DNA from: Methylobacterium soli
Lineage (GTDB): Bacteria; Pseudomonadota; Alphaproteobacteria; Rhizobiales; Beijerinckiaceae
Length of the DNA stretch: 64,000 nt
Direction of reading: 5' to 3'
NCBI RefSeq assembly: GCF_008806385.1
Contig: NZ_VZZK01000008.1
Coordinates: 62,001-126,000, forward strand
The notes beneath the pieces were generated by a model. It saw nothing but the letters and a program-made list of their open reading frames with translations, had not been told where the DNA came from and did not search any database. Below, one piece after another: positions 11,969 through 20,380 of the stretch; the first letter of the stretch is position 1, and each line of letters starts with the position of its first letter. A program made the position numbers and the translations under genes.

Positions 11969-12028
11969 GCCTGCACTCACCTTCTGATGTCGGCTGACGA
12001 CATGCTGATTTCAGCGGACGACATGGCA

Positions 12029-12051
12029 AGGGGCGCCGACCGGGCGCCCCT
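12029..12051. terminator. GC-rich hairpin between ispH and thrB
   Basis: A 9-bp perfect inverted repeat (12029-12037 with 12043-12051) lies about 35 bases after the ispH stop. There is no T-run. It may attenuate or stabilise the message rather than end it, because thrB follows on the same strand. Confidence 0.4.
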
Positions 12052-12083
12052 GCACGAGATCCCTCGGGTCCGGGCGGGTCGCC

Positions 12084-13100
12084 CTACTCGGCGGCCTCGC
12101 TGCGGAGTTCCCGGGGCAGCGGGAAGGACATGTCCTCGACCACCGTCGAGACCGTGTCCACCGTCACCTCGTAGCGGGCCGCGAAGGCGTCGATGATCTC
12201 CTCGACCAGAACCTCCGGGGCCGAGGCGCCGGCGGTGAGGCCGAGGCGGCGCACGCCCTCGAAGGCCGGCCAGTCGATCTCCTCGGCGCGCAGCACCAGG
12301 CGGGTGATCGGGCAGCCGACGCGCTCGGCGACCTCGCGCAGGCGCTGGGAGTTCGACGAGTTCGAGGAGCCCACGACGATCAGGGCGTCGACCAGGGGGG
12401 CGATCTGCTTCACCGCCTCCTGCCGGTTCGTGGTGGCGTAGCAGATGTCGTCCTTGTGCGGCCCGGTGATGGTCGGGAATTTCCGCTTCAGGGCGTCGAC
12501 GATGTGGCGGGTGTCGTCGACCGAGAGCGTGGTCTGGGTCACCCAGGCGAGGTTGTTCGGGTCCTCGGGCGTCAGCGCGGCGATCTGCTCCAGATCCTCG
12601 ACCAGGGTGATCGAGCCCTTGGGCAGCTGGCCCATGGTGCCGACGACCTCCGGATGGCCCGAATGGCCGACCAGGAGCACGTGGCGCCCGCGCTTGTGGT
12701 GGATCTCGGCCTCGCGGTGGACCTTGGTCACCAGCGGGCAGGTCGCGTCGATGGTGATGAGCCCGCGGGAATCGGCGTTGGCCGGCACCGTCTTGGCGAC
12801 GCCGTGGGCCGAGAAGATCACGGGGGCGGAGCCGTCCGGCACCTCGTCGAGCTCGCGCACGAACACGGCGCCCTTCCGCTTCAGGCTCTCGACCACGTAC
12901 TTGTTGTGGACGATCTCGTGGCGGACATAGACCGGGGGCCCGTAGATCGCGAGCGCCCGCTCGACCACGTCGATGGCGCGCACGACCCCGGCGCAGAAGC
13001 CCCGGGGGGCGGCCAGCAGGATGTCCAGGGGCGGCTTGGCCGCGGACGCTGCGGTCTGGACCCCGTCCGAGGGGGTGGGATTCGTGATGTCGGCGCTCAT
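12084..13100 (-). CDS. ispH: 4-hydroxy-3-methylbut-2-enyl diphosphate reductase
   Basis: This is the last enzyme of the MEP pathway. It is a [4Fe-4S] protein that makes IPP and DMAPP from HMBPP. The 338 residues contain the three cluster cysteines in [24 protein letters not shown] and [12 protein letters not shown]; the last also carries the catalytic TxNRQ segment. SAHGVA and [12 protein letters not shown] are typical too. The first 25 residues form a low-complexity extension ahead of [13 protein letters not shown], as often seen in this order. It probably leads the ispH-thrB unit. Confidence 0.96.
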   Translation of the reverse strand: MSADITNPTPSDGVQTAASAAKPPLDILLAAPRGFCAGVVRAIDVVERALAIYGPPVYVRHEIVHNKYVVESLKRKGAVFVRELDEVPDGSAPVIFSAHGVAKTVPANADSRGLITIDATCPLVTKVHREAEIHHKRGRHVLLVGHSGHPEVVGTMGQLPKGSITLVEDLEQIAALTPEDPNNLAWVTQTTLSVDDTRHIVDALKRKFPTITGPHKDDICYATTNRQEAVKQIAPLVDALIVVGSSNSSNSQRLREVAERVGCPITRLVLRAEEIDWPAFEGVRRLGLTAGASAPEVLVEEIIDAFAARYEVTVDTVSTVVEDMSFPLPRELRSEAAE

Positions 13101-13389
13101 GATCCGGGATGTGGCGAGGCGGAGCCCACCCTGTCAACCGTTCGGCCGGTCGAAACCCGCCCGCTCCGGGCACCTCCATAGCAGATTTGCGGGAATTGGT
13201 GACTCCGCGCGACGCGGGGGAGCCATGAGGGGGCGCCATGCGGCGGCCGGGTCCGGCGGGGCGACGCGGGACCGAACCCGAACTGTACCGCAAATTGATC
13301 CGGACAGTTTCGGCAAATCATACTGCTCCATTCCTGGCAGCAGGCGGATCGTTGCGCGCATCGTGATCGCTCGGCGGGAGATGACGGAT

Positions 13390-13740
13390 ATGCGCGGCGG
13401 ATCGGGCGACGGGATTGCGGGGCGCTCGGGCTTGGCGGCCGGGCCGCCTCGGCGCTGGGCCGAGCCTCTGCGGCGCCGGGCCGAAGGCGCCCGGCACGGT
13501 CTGGCGCGGCTCGCCGCCGCCCTGGCCCGCTACGGCGAGAATCGCCGCCTGCTGCGCGACCTCGCCGCCATGTCGGAGCGGGAATTGCGGGATATCGGCC
13601 TGACCCCGCAGGATGCGCGGGATGCCGGGCAGCTGCATCCGGCCGAGGATGTCGGGGGCCTCATCGTGGCGCGGCGAGGCGAGCGGCGAGTGGCGCGCCG
13701 GGTGCGGTGCGGCACGAGGCCGGACGTGGCGGGCGGGTGA
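13390..13740 (+). CDS. DUF1127 (YjiS-like) domain protein
   Basis: The product is 116 residues. A variable Gly/Arg/Ala-rich N-terminal part is followed by a DUF1127 core near residues 53-82 (ENRRLLRDLAAMSERELRDIGLTPQDARD). These small basic proteins occur in many copies in alphaproteobacteria. Some have been tied to RNA binding or phosphate and carbon metabolism, but no function can be assigned here. ATG 13390 is preferred because GGGAG lies 9 bases upstream; ATG 13381 directly abuts it. A plausible promoter is TTGATC with TCATAC, 17 bases apart, around 13294-13322. Confidence 0.75.
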   Translation: MRGGSGDGIAGRSGLAAGPPRRWAEPLRRRAEGARHGLARLAAALARYGENRRLLRDLAAMSERELRDIGLTPQDARDAGQLHPAEDVGGLIVARRGERRVARRVRCGTRPDVAGG

Positions 13741-13824
13741 GTGCTGGGTTAAGAGGGTCTCGCACCTCCGGGGGACGTCGGCATCCGGCATCCCCGGACG
13801 CGATCCCTCCAGCCTGGACCCGTG

Positions 13825-15840
13825 ATGGCGAGCCCGAGCGAACATGCGAGCTTCCTGCCGCCGGTCCTGACCTTCCTGTCGGCGGCGGTGATCGGCGTGC
13901 CGATCTTCCGGCTGATCGGCCAGAGCGCGGTGCTCGGCTACCTGGTCGCCGGGGTCCTGATCGGCCCGTTCGGCTTCTCGCTGATCGCCGAGCCCGAGAC
14001 CGCCGCGAGCGTCGCCGAGATCGGGGTGGTGCTGCTGCTGTTCATCGTCGGGCTGGAGCTGCACCTGTCGCAGCTCGTCTCGATGCGGCGCGACATCTTC
14101 GGCCTCGGCACGGCGCAGCTGCTGATCTGCGCCCTCGTGCTCGGGGGCGCGGGCTACCTGTTCGGGCTGCCCGGCACGGCCGCGACCGTGATCGGGATCG
14201 CCCTCGCGCTCTCGGCGACGGCGGTCGCCCTGCAACTCCTGGAGGAGCGCGGCGACCTCGGCACGAATTACGGCTCGCGCGCCTTCGCGGTGCTGCTGTT
14301 CCAAGACCTCTCGGTGGTGGCGATCCTCGCCCTGATGCCGCTCCTCGCCTCGGCGGGCGGCGGGGGCGGCGAGAGCTTCTGGTTCGGGGCGGCCGTGCAA
14401 TCGACCGGCAAGGCCCTGGTGGCGATCCTGGCGGTGGTGCTGGTCGGGCGCTACGGCCTGAACCCGTTCTTCCGGCTGCTCGCCGCGAGCGGCGCCCGCG
14501 AGGTGATGACGGCGGCGGCCCTCCTCGTCGTGCTCGGCACCGCGCTTCTGATGCAGGAGGTCGGGCTCTCCATGGCCATGGGGGCGTTCCTGGCCGGAAT
14601 CCTCCTCGCCGAATCGAACTTCCGGCACCAGCTCGAGGCCGATATCGAGCCCTTCCGCGGCATGCTGCTCGGCCTGTTCTTCATGAGCGTCGGCATGTCG
14701 ATCGACGGCGGCCTCGTGAAGGCGATGTGGCCGACTCTGTTCGGCGCCACCGCGGCGGCCATCCTGGTCAAGATCGCCCTGGTGGCCGGGCTGTTCCGGC
14801 TGTTCGGCTCGTCCTGGCTCGACGCGGTGCGGGGCGCCGCCATCCTGGCGCCCGCGGGCGAGTTCGCCTTCGTGCTCCTGCCCGTCGGCGGCGGCCTCGG
14901 GCTCCTCGACGCCAACGCGACGCGCTTCGCCGTGGCGCTCGCGGCGCTGACCATGCTGGTCGGCCCCGTCGCCGCCAAGGCCCTCGACGCGGTCCTGGCC
15001 CGGCGCCGCGGCACCGCGCTCGAACAGGCCACCGACGTGATCGAGTCGACGGAGGCCCGCGTCCTCGTGATCGGCTTCGGCCGCTTCGGGCAGATCCTGA
15101 CCCAGGTGCTGCTGGCCGAGGGAATCGGCGTCACGGTGATCGACAAGGACGTGGAGCAGATCCGCTCCGCCTCCCGCTTCGGCTTCCGGGTCTATTACGG
15201 CGACGGCACCCGCCTCGACGTGCTGCGCGCCGCCGGCATCGGCCGGGTCGAGCTCGTCTGCATCTGCATCGACGAGTCGGAGGCGGCCCTCAAGATCGTC
15301 GACATGGTGCACGAGGAATTCGAGAGCGTGCGCACCTATGTGCGGGCCTATGACCGCACCCACGCGGTCGAGTTGATGAACCGGGACGTGGATTACCAGC
15401 TGCGCGAGACCGTCGAATCCGCCCTCGCCTTCGGGCGCGCCACCCTGGCGGGGCTCGGGGTGCCGGACGAGGTCGCGACGCGGACCGCCGAGGACGTGCG
15501 CAAGCGCGACGTCGCCCGACTGGTCCTGCAGCAGGCCGGCGCCTTGCCGGATGGGTCGAGCTGGATGCGGGGCGCCCAGACCGAGCTGAAGCCCGAGCCG
15601 CTGACGGCGCCGCAGCGGCCGGCCCGGGCGCTGAGCGCCGAGACCCGCGACATCATCGAATCCGAACGGCGCGACGCCGCCCAGCGTGCGCTCGAAACCC
15701 GCGACCCGGATCAGGACCTCGATGGCCCGGACCCCGAGCGACGCGACGCGAAGGCGCAGGACGTGACGACACGGGAAGCGAGGCCCCGAGAGGCGAAAGC
15801 CCGCGATCTGGAGACCCAGGACGGCGCGCCGGATGCCTGA
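13825..15840 (+). CDS. CPA2-type K+/H+ antiporter with TrkA-N domain
   Basis: This is an inner-membrane monovalent cation:proton antiporter of the KefB/KefC/YbaL family, 671 residues long. About 12 hydrophobic helices span residues 10-390, including the FAVLLFQDLSVVAI ion-path segment. A cytosolic Rossmann RCK/TrkA-N domain follows (VLVIGFGRFGQILTQVLLAE, DGTRLDVLRAAGI). The C-terminal 80 residues are a highly charged tail with repeated ARD/TRE/LETRDP units that I cannot assign. The start may be ATG 13825 or GTG 13822; neither has a strong ribosome site. It overlaps the downstream MATE gene by 8 bases. No glutathione-gating partner KefF/KefG is seen. Confidence 0.88.
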   Translation: MASPSEHASFLPPVLTFLSAAVIGVPIFRLIGQSAVLGYLVAGVLIGPFGFSLIAEPETAASVAEIGVVLLLFIVGLELHLSQLVSMRRDIFGLGTAQLLICALVLGGAGYLFGLPGTAATVIGIALALSATAVALQLLEERGDLGTNYGSRAFAVLLFQDLSVVAILALMPLLASAGGGGGESFWFGAAVQSTGKALVAILAVVLVGRYGLNPFFRLLAASGAREVMTAAALLVVLGTALLMQEVGLSMAMGAFLAGILLAESNFRHQLEADIEPFRGMLLGLFFMSVGMSIDGGLVKAMWPTLFGATAAAILVKIALVAGLFRLFGSSWLDAVRGAAILAPAGEFAFVLLPVGGGLGLLDANATRFAVALAALTMLVGPVAAKALDAVLARRRGTALEQATDVIESTEARVLVIGFGRFGQILTQVLLAEGIGVTVIDKDVEQIRSASRFGFRVYYGDGTRLDVLRAAGIGRVELVCICIDESEAALKIVDMVHEEFESVRTYVRAYDRTHAVELMNRDVDYQLRETVESALAFGRATLAGLGVPDEVATRTAEDVRKRDVARLVLQQAGALPDGSSWMRGAQTELKPEPLTAPQRPARALSAETRDIIESERRDAAQRALETRDPDQDLDGPDPERRDAKAQDVTTREARPREAKARDLETQDGAPDA

Positions 15841-17317
15841 GGCCCCGATCGAGGCCGGCGAGGAGGGGTTGCCCGGAACCCGGGCGCCGGCCGCCGGATC
15901 CGCGCGCTTCGTCGAGGGCTCGACCCTGCGTCACGTCGTGGTGATGAGCGGGACGGGCTCGATCGGCCTGATGGCGATCTTCGTGGTCGACCTGCTCTCG
16001 CTCCTCTACGTCTCGAAGCTCGGCGACCCGAAGCTGACGGCGGCGGTGGGCTTCGCCACGATCATCCAGTTCTTCGCCATCTCGATCAATATCGGCCTGA
16101 TGATCGCGGCGGGCGCCCTGGTCTCGCGGGCGATCGGGTCCGGCGACCAGGCCGGCGCCCGGCGGCTGGCCACCTCGGGCACCCTGCACGGGGTGATCGT
16201 GGCGGCCCTCCTGGTCGTCGTGATGCTGCCGTTCCTCAATCCCCTGCTGCGGATGATCGGCGCCGAGGGCGAGACCCTGGCGGTCGCCGAGCGCTTCCTC
16301 TGGATCGCCCTGCCCTCGAATGTCCTGATGGGCCCCGGGATGATGTTCTCGGGCCTGCTGCGGGCGGTGGGCGCGGCGCGCCAGGCCATGTACGTGACGC
16401 TCGGAGGCGCCATCGTGACGGCCGGGCTCGATCCGCTCCTGATCTTCTGGGCGGGACTCGGCGTCGACGGCGCGGCCATCACCACCTGCGTGGCGCGGGC
16501 GACCTTCGCACTGATCGGCCTGTGGGGCGTGCGTCAGCACCGGATGCTGACCCGCCCGCGCCTCGCCGACGCGATCTCCGATGCCCCCATCGTCTTCAAG
16601 ATCGCGTTCCCGGCGGTGCTGACGAATCTCGCGCCCTCGGTGGCGAGCGCCTTCATCGCCCACGCTTTGGCGAAGTTCGGCGCCGTCGCGGTGGCGGCCA
16701 ACGTGGTGATCGACCGCCTGACCCCGGTGGCCTTCGGCGGCCTCTTCGCCCTGTCGGGCTCGATCGGGCCGATCCTCGGCCAGAACTGGGGCGCGGGGCG
16801 GTTCGACCGGATGCGGGGCGTGCTGCGGGACGGCGCCCTCGTCACCGCCCTCTACGTCGCCCTGGTCTGGCTGGCGCTCATCCTCGCCCGCGGGCCCCTG
16901 ATGCGCCTGTTCGGGCTGGAGGGCCTGGCGGGGGATCTGTTCGCCTTCTTCTGCTTCGTCAGCGGCGCGGTCTGGTTCTTCAACGGGCTCCTGTTCCTGT
17001 CGAACGCCTCGTTCAACAATCTCGGCTTCCCATTCCTCTCGACCGGGCTGAACTGGGGCCGGGCGACCCTCGGGACCATGCCGCCGACGCTCGCCGGCGC
17101 CGCCCTGTACGGCCCGCCCGGCGTGATCGCGGGGGTCGGCCTCGGCTCCGTGGTCTTCGGGACCCTCGGCATCGTGCTGGCATTCCGCAGCGTGGCCCGT
17201 CTGGAGCGGCGCGACCGCGCCATCCGGGCCGCCAACCCGCCGCTGCCCGAGACCGTGCGGGCCGAGGCCGAGGCGGCCCTAGCCGAAGGACCGGCGCGGA
17301 CGGGCGCGCTCGTCTGA
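15833..17317 (+). CDS. MATE family multidrug/toxin exporter
   Basis: This integral membrane antiporter of 494 residues has about 12 hydrophobic segments in two homologous halves (GFATIIQFFAISINIGLMIA in the first; KIAFPAVLTNLAPSVASAFI and FGGLFALSGSIGPILGQNWG in the second). The last segment, with small residues and GQNWGAG, is the MATE signature region. It probably exports cationic compounds using a Na+ or H+ gradient; the substrate is unknown. Its ATG lies inside the end of the antiporter gene (ATGCCTGA), so the two are co-translated. Confidence 0.9.
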   Translation: MPEAPIEAGEEGLPGTRAPAAGSARFVEGSTLRHVVVMSGTGSIGLMAIFVVDLLSLLYVSKLGDPKLTAAVGFATIIQFFAISINIGLMIAAGALVSRAIGSGDQAGARRLATSGTLHGVIVAALLVVVMLPFLNPLLRMIGAEGETLAVAERFLWIALPSNVLMGPGMMFSGLLRAVGAARQAMYVTLGGAIVTAGLDPLLIFWAGLGVDGAAITTCVARATFALIGLWGVRQHRMLTRPRLADAISDAPIVFKIAFPAVLTNLAPSVASAFIAHALAKFGAVAVAANVVIDRLTPVAFGGLFALSGSIGPILGQNWGAGRFDRMRGVLRDGALVTALYVALVWLALILARGPLMRLFGLEGLAGDLFAFFCFVSGAVWFFNGLLFLSNASFNNLGFPFLSTGLNWGRATLGTMPPTLAGAALYGPPGVIAGVGLGSVVFGTLGIVLAFRSVARLERRDRAIRAANPPLPETVRAEAEAALAEGPARTGALV

Positions 17318-17518
17318 GGCGGACCTTCGCGCGGAGACATCCTGGGACCGGGCGAACACCACCGGAATCCGCCGGATCCACGGGCGAATCGGGCCTCCGG
17401 GCCCACCAGGAGGCGCCCCCGCTGGTCAGTGGCTGCCCAATCGGACTAAGCTGGGATCGGGCGCGTGCGGTTCAGGCCCATGGCGCCCCGGTGCCGGTCG
17501 ATGAAGGGCCCAGCGGCG

Positions 17519-18295
17519 ATGTTCAATCCGATCGACATGCTTCAGGCTCAGGGCGGTGCCGCTTGGCAGGGCATGGGCCAGCCCTTCGGCCTGACGCCGG
17601 ACCAGACCCGGCGCGCCCTGGAGGCCCTGATGCCGGCCTTCGCCCTCGGCCTGCAGCGCAATACCGCACAGGATCCGACCGGCCTGTCCCAGTTCTTCAA
17701 CCTCGCCGCCGGCCGCGCCCCGGCCGGGCCGGAGGCGATGCTCGGCGGGATGTTCGGCTCGCCCGCCCTCGCCCAGGCGGTTCTGCAGCAGGCCGCGAGC
17801 GCGAGCGGCGTCGGCTCGCAGGTGCTGCGCCAGATGCTGCCGATGATGGCCGGGATGATCGTGGCGAGCATCGTTCACATGATGCTCAACCAGGCGCTGC
17901 CGGAGCCCGCGCCCCGCGCCGCGCCGGAGCCGCCAAACCCCTTCCTGGCCGCCGCCCCGATCTGGACCGACATGATGAAGGCCTTCCTGCCGCCGCCGGC
18001 CGAGGCCGCCCCGAAGCGCGCGGGCCCCGCCCGGACGCGGGCCGGCGCCAAGCCCGATGCGGCCGCCGAGACCGAGCCCTTCGGCATGTTCCAGCAGATG
18101 CTGCAGACCGGCGCCGAGGTTCAGGAGCAGAACGTGAAGGCGATGCAGGGCATCTTCGACGCCTTCTGGACGGATCCCGCCAAGTCCGCCGAAGCCCCCA
18201 GATCGGCCGAGCCCCCCAAGGCGGACGAGCCCTCGAGAGCGGCCGAGCCCTACAAGGCGCCGTCCCGGAAGCGGCCGGAGCCGAAGGCCGGCTGA
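17519..18295 (+). CDS. DUF937 domain-containing protein
   Basis: This 258-residue protein begins MFNPIDMLQAQGG, with AAGGG ahead of the ATG. The first 140 residues match the DUF937 style (TPDQTRRALEALMPAFALGLQRN, LSQFFNL, LGGMFGSPALAQAVLQQAAS, QMLPMMAGMIVASI). A Pro/Ala-rich linker leads to an amphipathic helix region EPFGMFQQMLQTGAEVQEQN and a Lys/Pro/Glu-rich end. MMAGMIVASIVHMML may insert into or touch the membrane. The biological role of DUF937 is unknown. Confidence 0.8.
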   Translation: MFNPIDMLQAQGGAAWQGMGQPFGLTPDQTRRALEALMPAFALGLQRNTAQDPTGLSQFFNLAAGRAPAGPEAMLGGMFGSPALAQAVLQQAASASGVGSQVLRQMLPMMAGMIVASIVHMMLNQALPEPAPRAAPEPPNPFLAAAPIWTDMMKAFLPPPAEAAPKRAGPARTRAGAKPDAAAETEPFGMFQQMLQTGAEVQEQNVKAMQGIFDAFWTDPAKSAEAPRSAEPPKADEPSRAAEPYKAPSRKRPEPKAG

Positions 18296-18353
18296 AGCCC
18301 TCAAGCCGATCGGGCAAGGCCGGCAGAATGCTTGGCGCCGGCCTAGGGCCGCG

Positions 18354-18449
18354 CCCGATCGCGTTGCAACGGGCTGGAAAATCGGCAGCCCCGGTCCGGT
18401 TCGGCGCGACGGACCCCCTCTCCCGTGCGGGAGAGGGTTGGGGTGAGGG
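18354..18449 (+). repeat. Palindromic repeat element, copy 1
   Basis: The element starts with CCCGATCGCGTTGCAACGGG (18354-18373). After a variable middle it contains a 10-bp stem with a 2-base loop (18416-18425 with 18428-18437), followed by TTGGGGTGAGGG. Copy 2 is the mirror image of it 80 bases further on. Such short hairpin units (CCCTCTCCCG-type) are dispersed in many alphaproteobacterial genomes; this is recalled, not searched. Confidence 0.7.
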
Positions 18450-18530
18450 ATGAGCGCCGTCAGGATGGAGCATGCGGTCGTATCGCCGGCTGGGCGCCGA
18501 TCGGGCGCACCTCGTTCTGAAAGGTCTCGA

Positions 18531-18621
18531 CCCTCACCCTGTCCCTCTCCCGCACGGGAGAGGGGATCCGCGCCCGCTTCGGCACGGGCGCGGCCGACGG
18601 TCCCGTCGCAACGCGATCGGG
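18531..18621 (-). repeat. Palindromic repeat element, copy 2 (inverted)
   Basis: In reverse order to copy 1, it has CCCTCACCC, then the 10-bp hairpin (18543-18552 with 18555-18564), a variable middle and CCCGTCGCAACGCGATCGGG (18602-18621), which is copy 1's opening segment reversed with one mismatch. The two copies lie between the convergent DUF937 and Flp-pilin genes, where they could form hairpins ending both transcripts. Confidence 0.7.
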
Positions 18622-18628
18622 AACAGCT

Positions 18629-18844
18629 CTAGTTGATGTTCGGGGGGATGTTGGTGCTGATGCGCTCGTAGATGCCGTTCAACTTCCCGCCGAACAGGCG
18701 CAGGCTTCCGGCGATCACACAGAAGATCAGTCCCGCGATGAGGCCATATTCGATGGCGGTCGCGCCGCTCTCGTCCGACCAAAGCCGGCGGGCGCGTTCG
18801 AAGGCGGCGCAGGGACGCCCGCCCCCTGGTCCCGGCTTGGTCAT
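18629..18844 (-). CDS. Flp/Fap-type (type IVb) pilin
   Basis: This small pilin precursor has 71 residues. The class IVb feature is DESGATAIEYGLIAGLIFCV, with an E-Y pair just after the prepilin peptidase site; a hydrophobic helix (residues 33-50) and a short C-terminal part with FGGKLNGIYERI follow. The leader of about 25 residues is unusually long and Arg/Pro-rich. Flp pilins build tight-adherence fimbriae with Cpa/Tad proteins, none of which is next to it, so this is an orphan copy. Confidence 0.88.
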   Translation of the reverse strand: MTKPGPGGGRPCAAFERARRLWSDESGATAIEYGLIAGLIFCVIAGSLRLFGGKLNGIYERISTNIPPNIN

Positions 18845-18976
18845 CGGTGATGCGCCCCCCGCTCGTCTGGGACAACCCTAAGGGCGGCTTTGTTTCGGAT
18901 GATTTAAATCGATGCGCGATTCGCGCCGGCAAATCGGGGCCGGGCCCCGCTCACGCGGGACCCGGCGGACTCGCGC

Positions 18977-19210
18977 TCAAGCGTGGCCGGTTTCCTTGCG
19001 CAGGGCATCGATGCGCTTCGAGGCCTCGGCCTTGTCGAGATCCGGATCGAAGGCCTTCGGCTCCTTGGCCTCCTCCGACAGGGTCTTGAGGTAGGAGGCC
19101 TGCGCGCCGGTCATCGGCTCACCGCCGGTGGTCCACTGATCGGGGTCCTTGATCTGGTTCGAGACGTCCTTCGGGTCGGTCTTTGGGTTCTCGGTGCTGG
19201 ACTTGGTCAT
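18977..19210 (-). CDS. DUF3072 domain-containing protein
   Basis: This very hydrophilic 77-residue protein contains PMTGAQASYLKTLSEEA and LDKAEASKRIDALRKETG, the two conserved stretches of DUF3072. The second half of the domain resembles the DNA-binding or scaffold-like segments found in SWIM-type small proteins, but its function is unknown. It is a single gene, separated from ilvE by a strong hairpin at 19251-19284. Confidence 0.85.
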   Translation of the reverse strand: MTKSSTENPKTDPKDVSNQIKDPDQWTTGGEPMTGAQASYLKTLSEEAKEPKAFDPDLDKAEASKRIDALRKETGHA

Positions 19211-19250
19211 AAGCGGCGCTTTCGTTCATGAAATGTTCCGCTCTAACGCA

Positions 19251-19284
19251 CGCGATCGGGGCCCGGTTCCAGGCCCCGATCGCG
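19251..19284 (-). terminator. Hairpin downstream of ilvE
   Basis: A 13-bp perfect inverted repeat (19251-19263 with 19272-19284) with an 8-base loop lies 12 bases after the ilvE stop. It has no T-run. Its second arm and flank (CCCGATCGCGTTG) are also present in the repeat elements at 18354 and 18602, so the same sequence family appears to be used at gene ends. Confidence 0.55.
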
Positions 19285-19296
19285 TTGTCCAGGCTC

Positions 19297-20184
19297 TCAG
19301 GCCGCGTGCGCCTTCGGCTGCACCTCGGCGCTGTAATCGTCCATCAGGGTCTTGGTCATGGTGCCCGGCACGAACCGGTAGGGCCCGATCTCGGAGACCG
19401 GCGTCACCTCGGCCGCCGATCCCGTGATGAAGCACTCGCTGAAGCTCTCCATCTCCTCGGGCCGGATCCGCCGCTCCACCACCTCGAAGCCCCGCCGGCG
19501 CGCCAGGTCGATCACGGTCTGCCGGGTGAGCCCGTTGAGGAACCGGTCCGCGAGAGGCGTGTGGATCACCCCGTCCCGGATGAAGAACACGTTGGCGCCG
19601 GTGCATTCCGCGACGTTGTCCTCCCAGTCGAGCATCAGGGCGTCGGCATAGCCCTTGTTCTCGGCCCGGTGCTTGGAGATCGTGCAGATCATGTAGAGAC
19701 CCGCCGCCTTCGAGGTCGAGGGCGCGGTGCGCGGATCCGGCCGGCGGTAATCGGCGATGTCGAGGCGGATGCCCTTCATCTTGGTCGCCGGGTCGAAGTA
19801 GCTCGGCCATTCCCACGCCGCGATCGCGAGGTGGATGGTGTTGTGCTGGGCCGCCACGCCCATCATCTCGGAGCCGCGCCAGGCGACCGGCCGCAGATAG
19901 GCATCCGACAGGCCGCTGGTCTTCAGCACGAGCGCCTTGGCCGCCTCGATCTCGTCCACGCTGTAGGGGATCGTGAAGTCGAGGAGTTCGGCCGAGCGGT
20001 GCAGGCGCTCGGAGTGCTGGCGGCTCTTGAAGATGCTCCCGCCATAGGCCCGCTCACCCTCGAACACCGCCGACCCGTAATGGAGACCGTGGCTGAGTAC
20101 GTGAATCTTGGCCTCCCGCCACGGCACCATGACGCCATCGAACCAGATGGTGCCCTCGCGCTCGTCGAACGGGATCACGGACAT
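19297..20184 (-). CDS. ilvE: Branched-chain amino acid aminotransferase
   Basis: This PLP fold-type IV transaminase makes or degrades Leu, Ile and Val. The 295-residue form begins MSVIPFDEREGTIWFDGVMV, with GAGGAA about 10 bases ahead; a longer in-frame start is less likely. Key segments are HVLSHGLHYGSAVFEGERAY, the PLP-lysine context SKAAGLYM, DNVAECTGANVFFI and the phosphate-binding SAAEVTPV. It is divergent from the MarR/OmpR regulator pair, an arrangement I recall as common in alphaproteobacteria. Confidence 0.93.
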   Translation of the reverse strand: MSVIPFDEREGTIWFDGVMVPWREAKIHVLSHGLHYGSAVFEGERAYGGSIFKSRQHSERLHRSAELLDFTIPYSVDEIEAAKALVLKTSGLSDAYLRPVAWRGSEMMGVAAQHNTIHLAIAAWEWPSYFDPATKMKGIRLDIADYRRPDPRTAPSTSKAAGLYMICTISKHRAENKGYADALMLDWEDNVAECTGANVFFIRDGVIHTPLADRFLNGLTRQTVIDLARRRGFEVVERRIRPEEMESFSECFITGSAAEVTPVSEIGPYRFVPGTMTKTLMDDYSAEVQPKAHAA

Positions 20185-20303
20185 GGAGCTTGTTCCTCGT
20201 CGCGCGGACGCCTCGGAAGGGACCGCGGGGTCAATCGATCGGGCTAAGAGCCGGCTGGCGGGCACACGGGCGCGGGCGCCGGGGCCCCGTCTTGCCGGAA
20301 GGC

Positions 20304-20353
20304 TTGACGGGTATCAACCGGGCTGAGATATGTCAACAACACTGACTTATATC
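20304..20353 (+). promoter_or_regulatory. petP promoter with overlapping MarR-type operator
   Basis: TTGACG (20304-20309), a 17-base spacer and GATATG (20327-20332) form a sigma-70-like promoter. The -10 box lies inside an imperfect palindrome, GATATGTCA-N7-TGACTTATATC (20327-20353). A MarR protein bound there would block RNA polymerase, which suggests autorepression. The predicted transcript start near 20339 lies after the ATG at 20330, so that codon cannot be the start. Confidence 0.6.
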
Positions 20354-20380
20354 AGGAACCACCGAGACGTGACACGGGCC

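Noticed and set aside
13318..15363. A 681-codon minus-strand frame opposite the CPA2 antiporter
   Set aside because: It is a shadow of a clear membrane-transporter gene; it contains only Ala/Asp/Gly/Gln/His-rich sequence.
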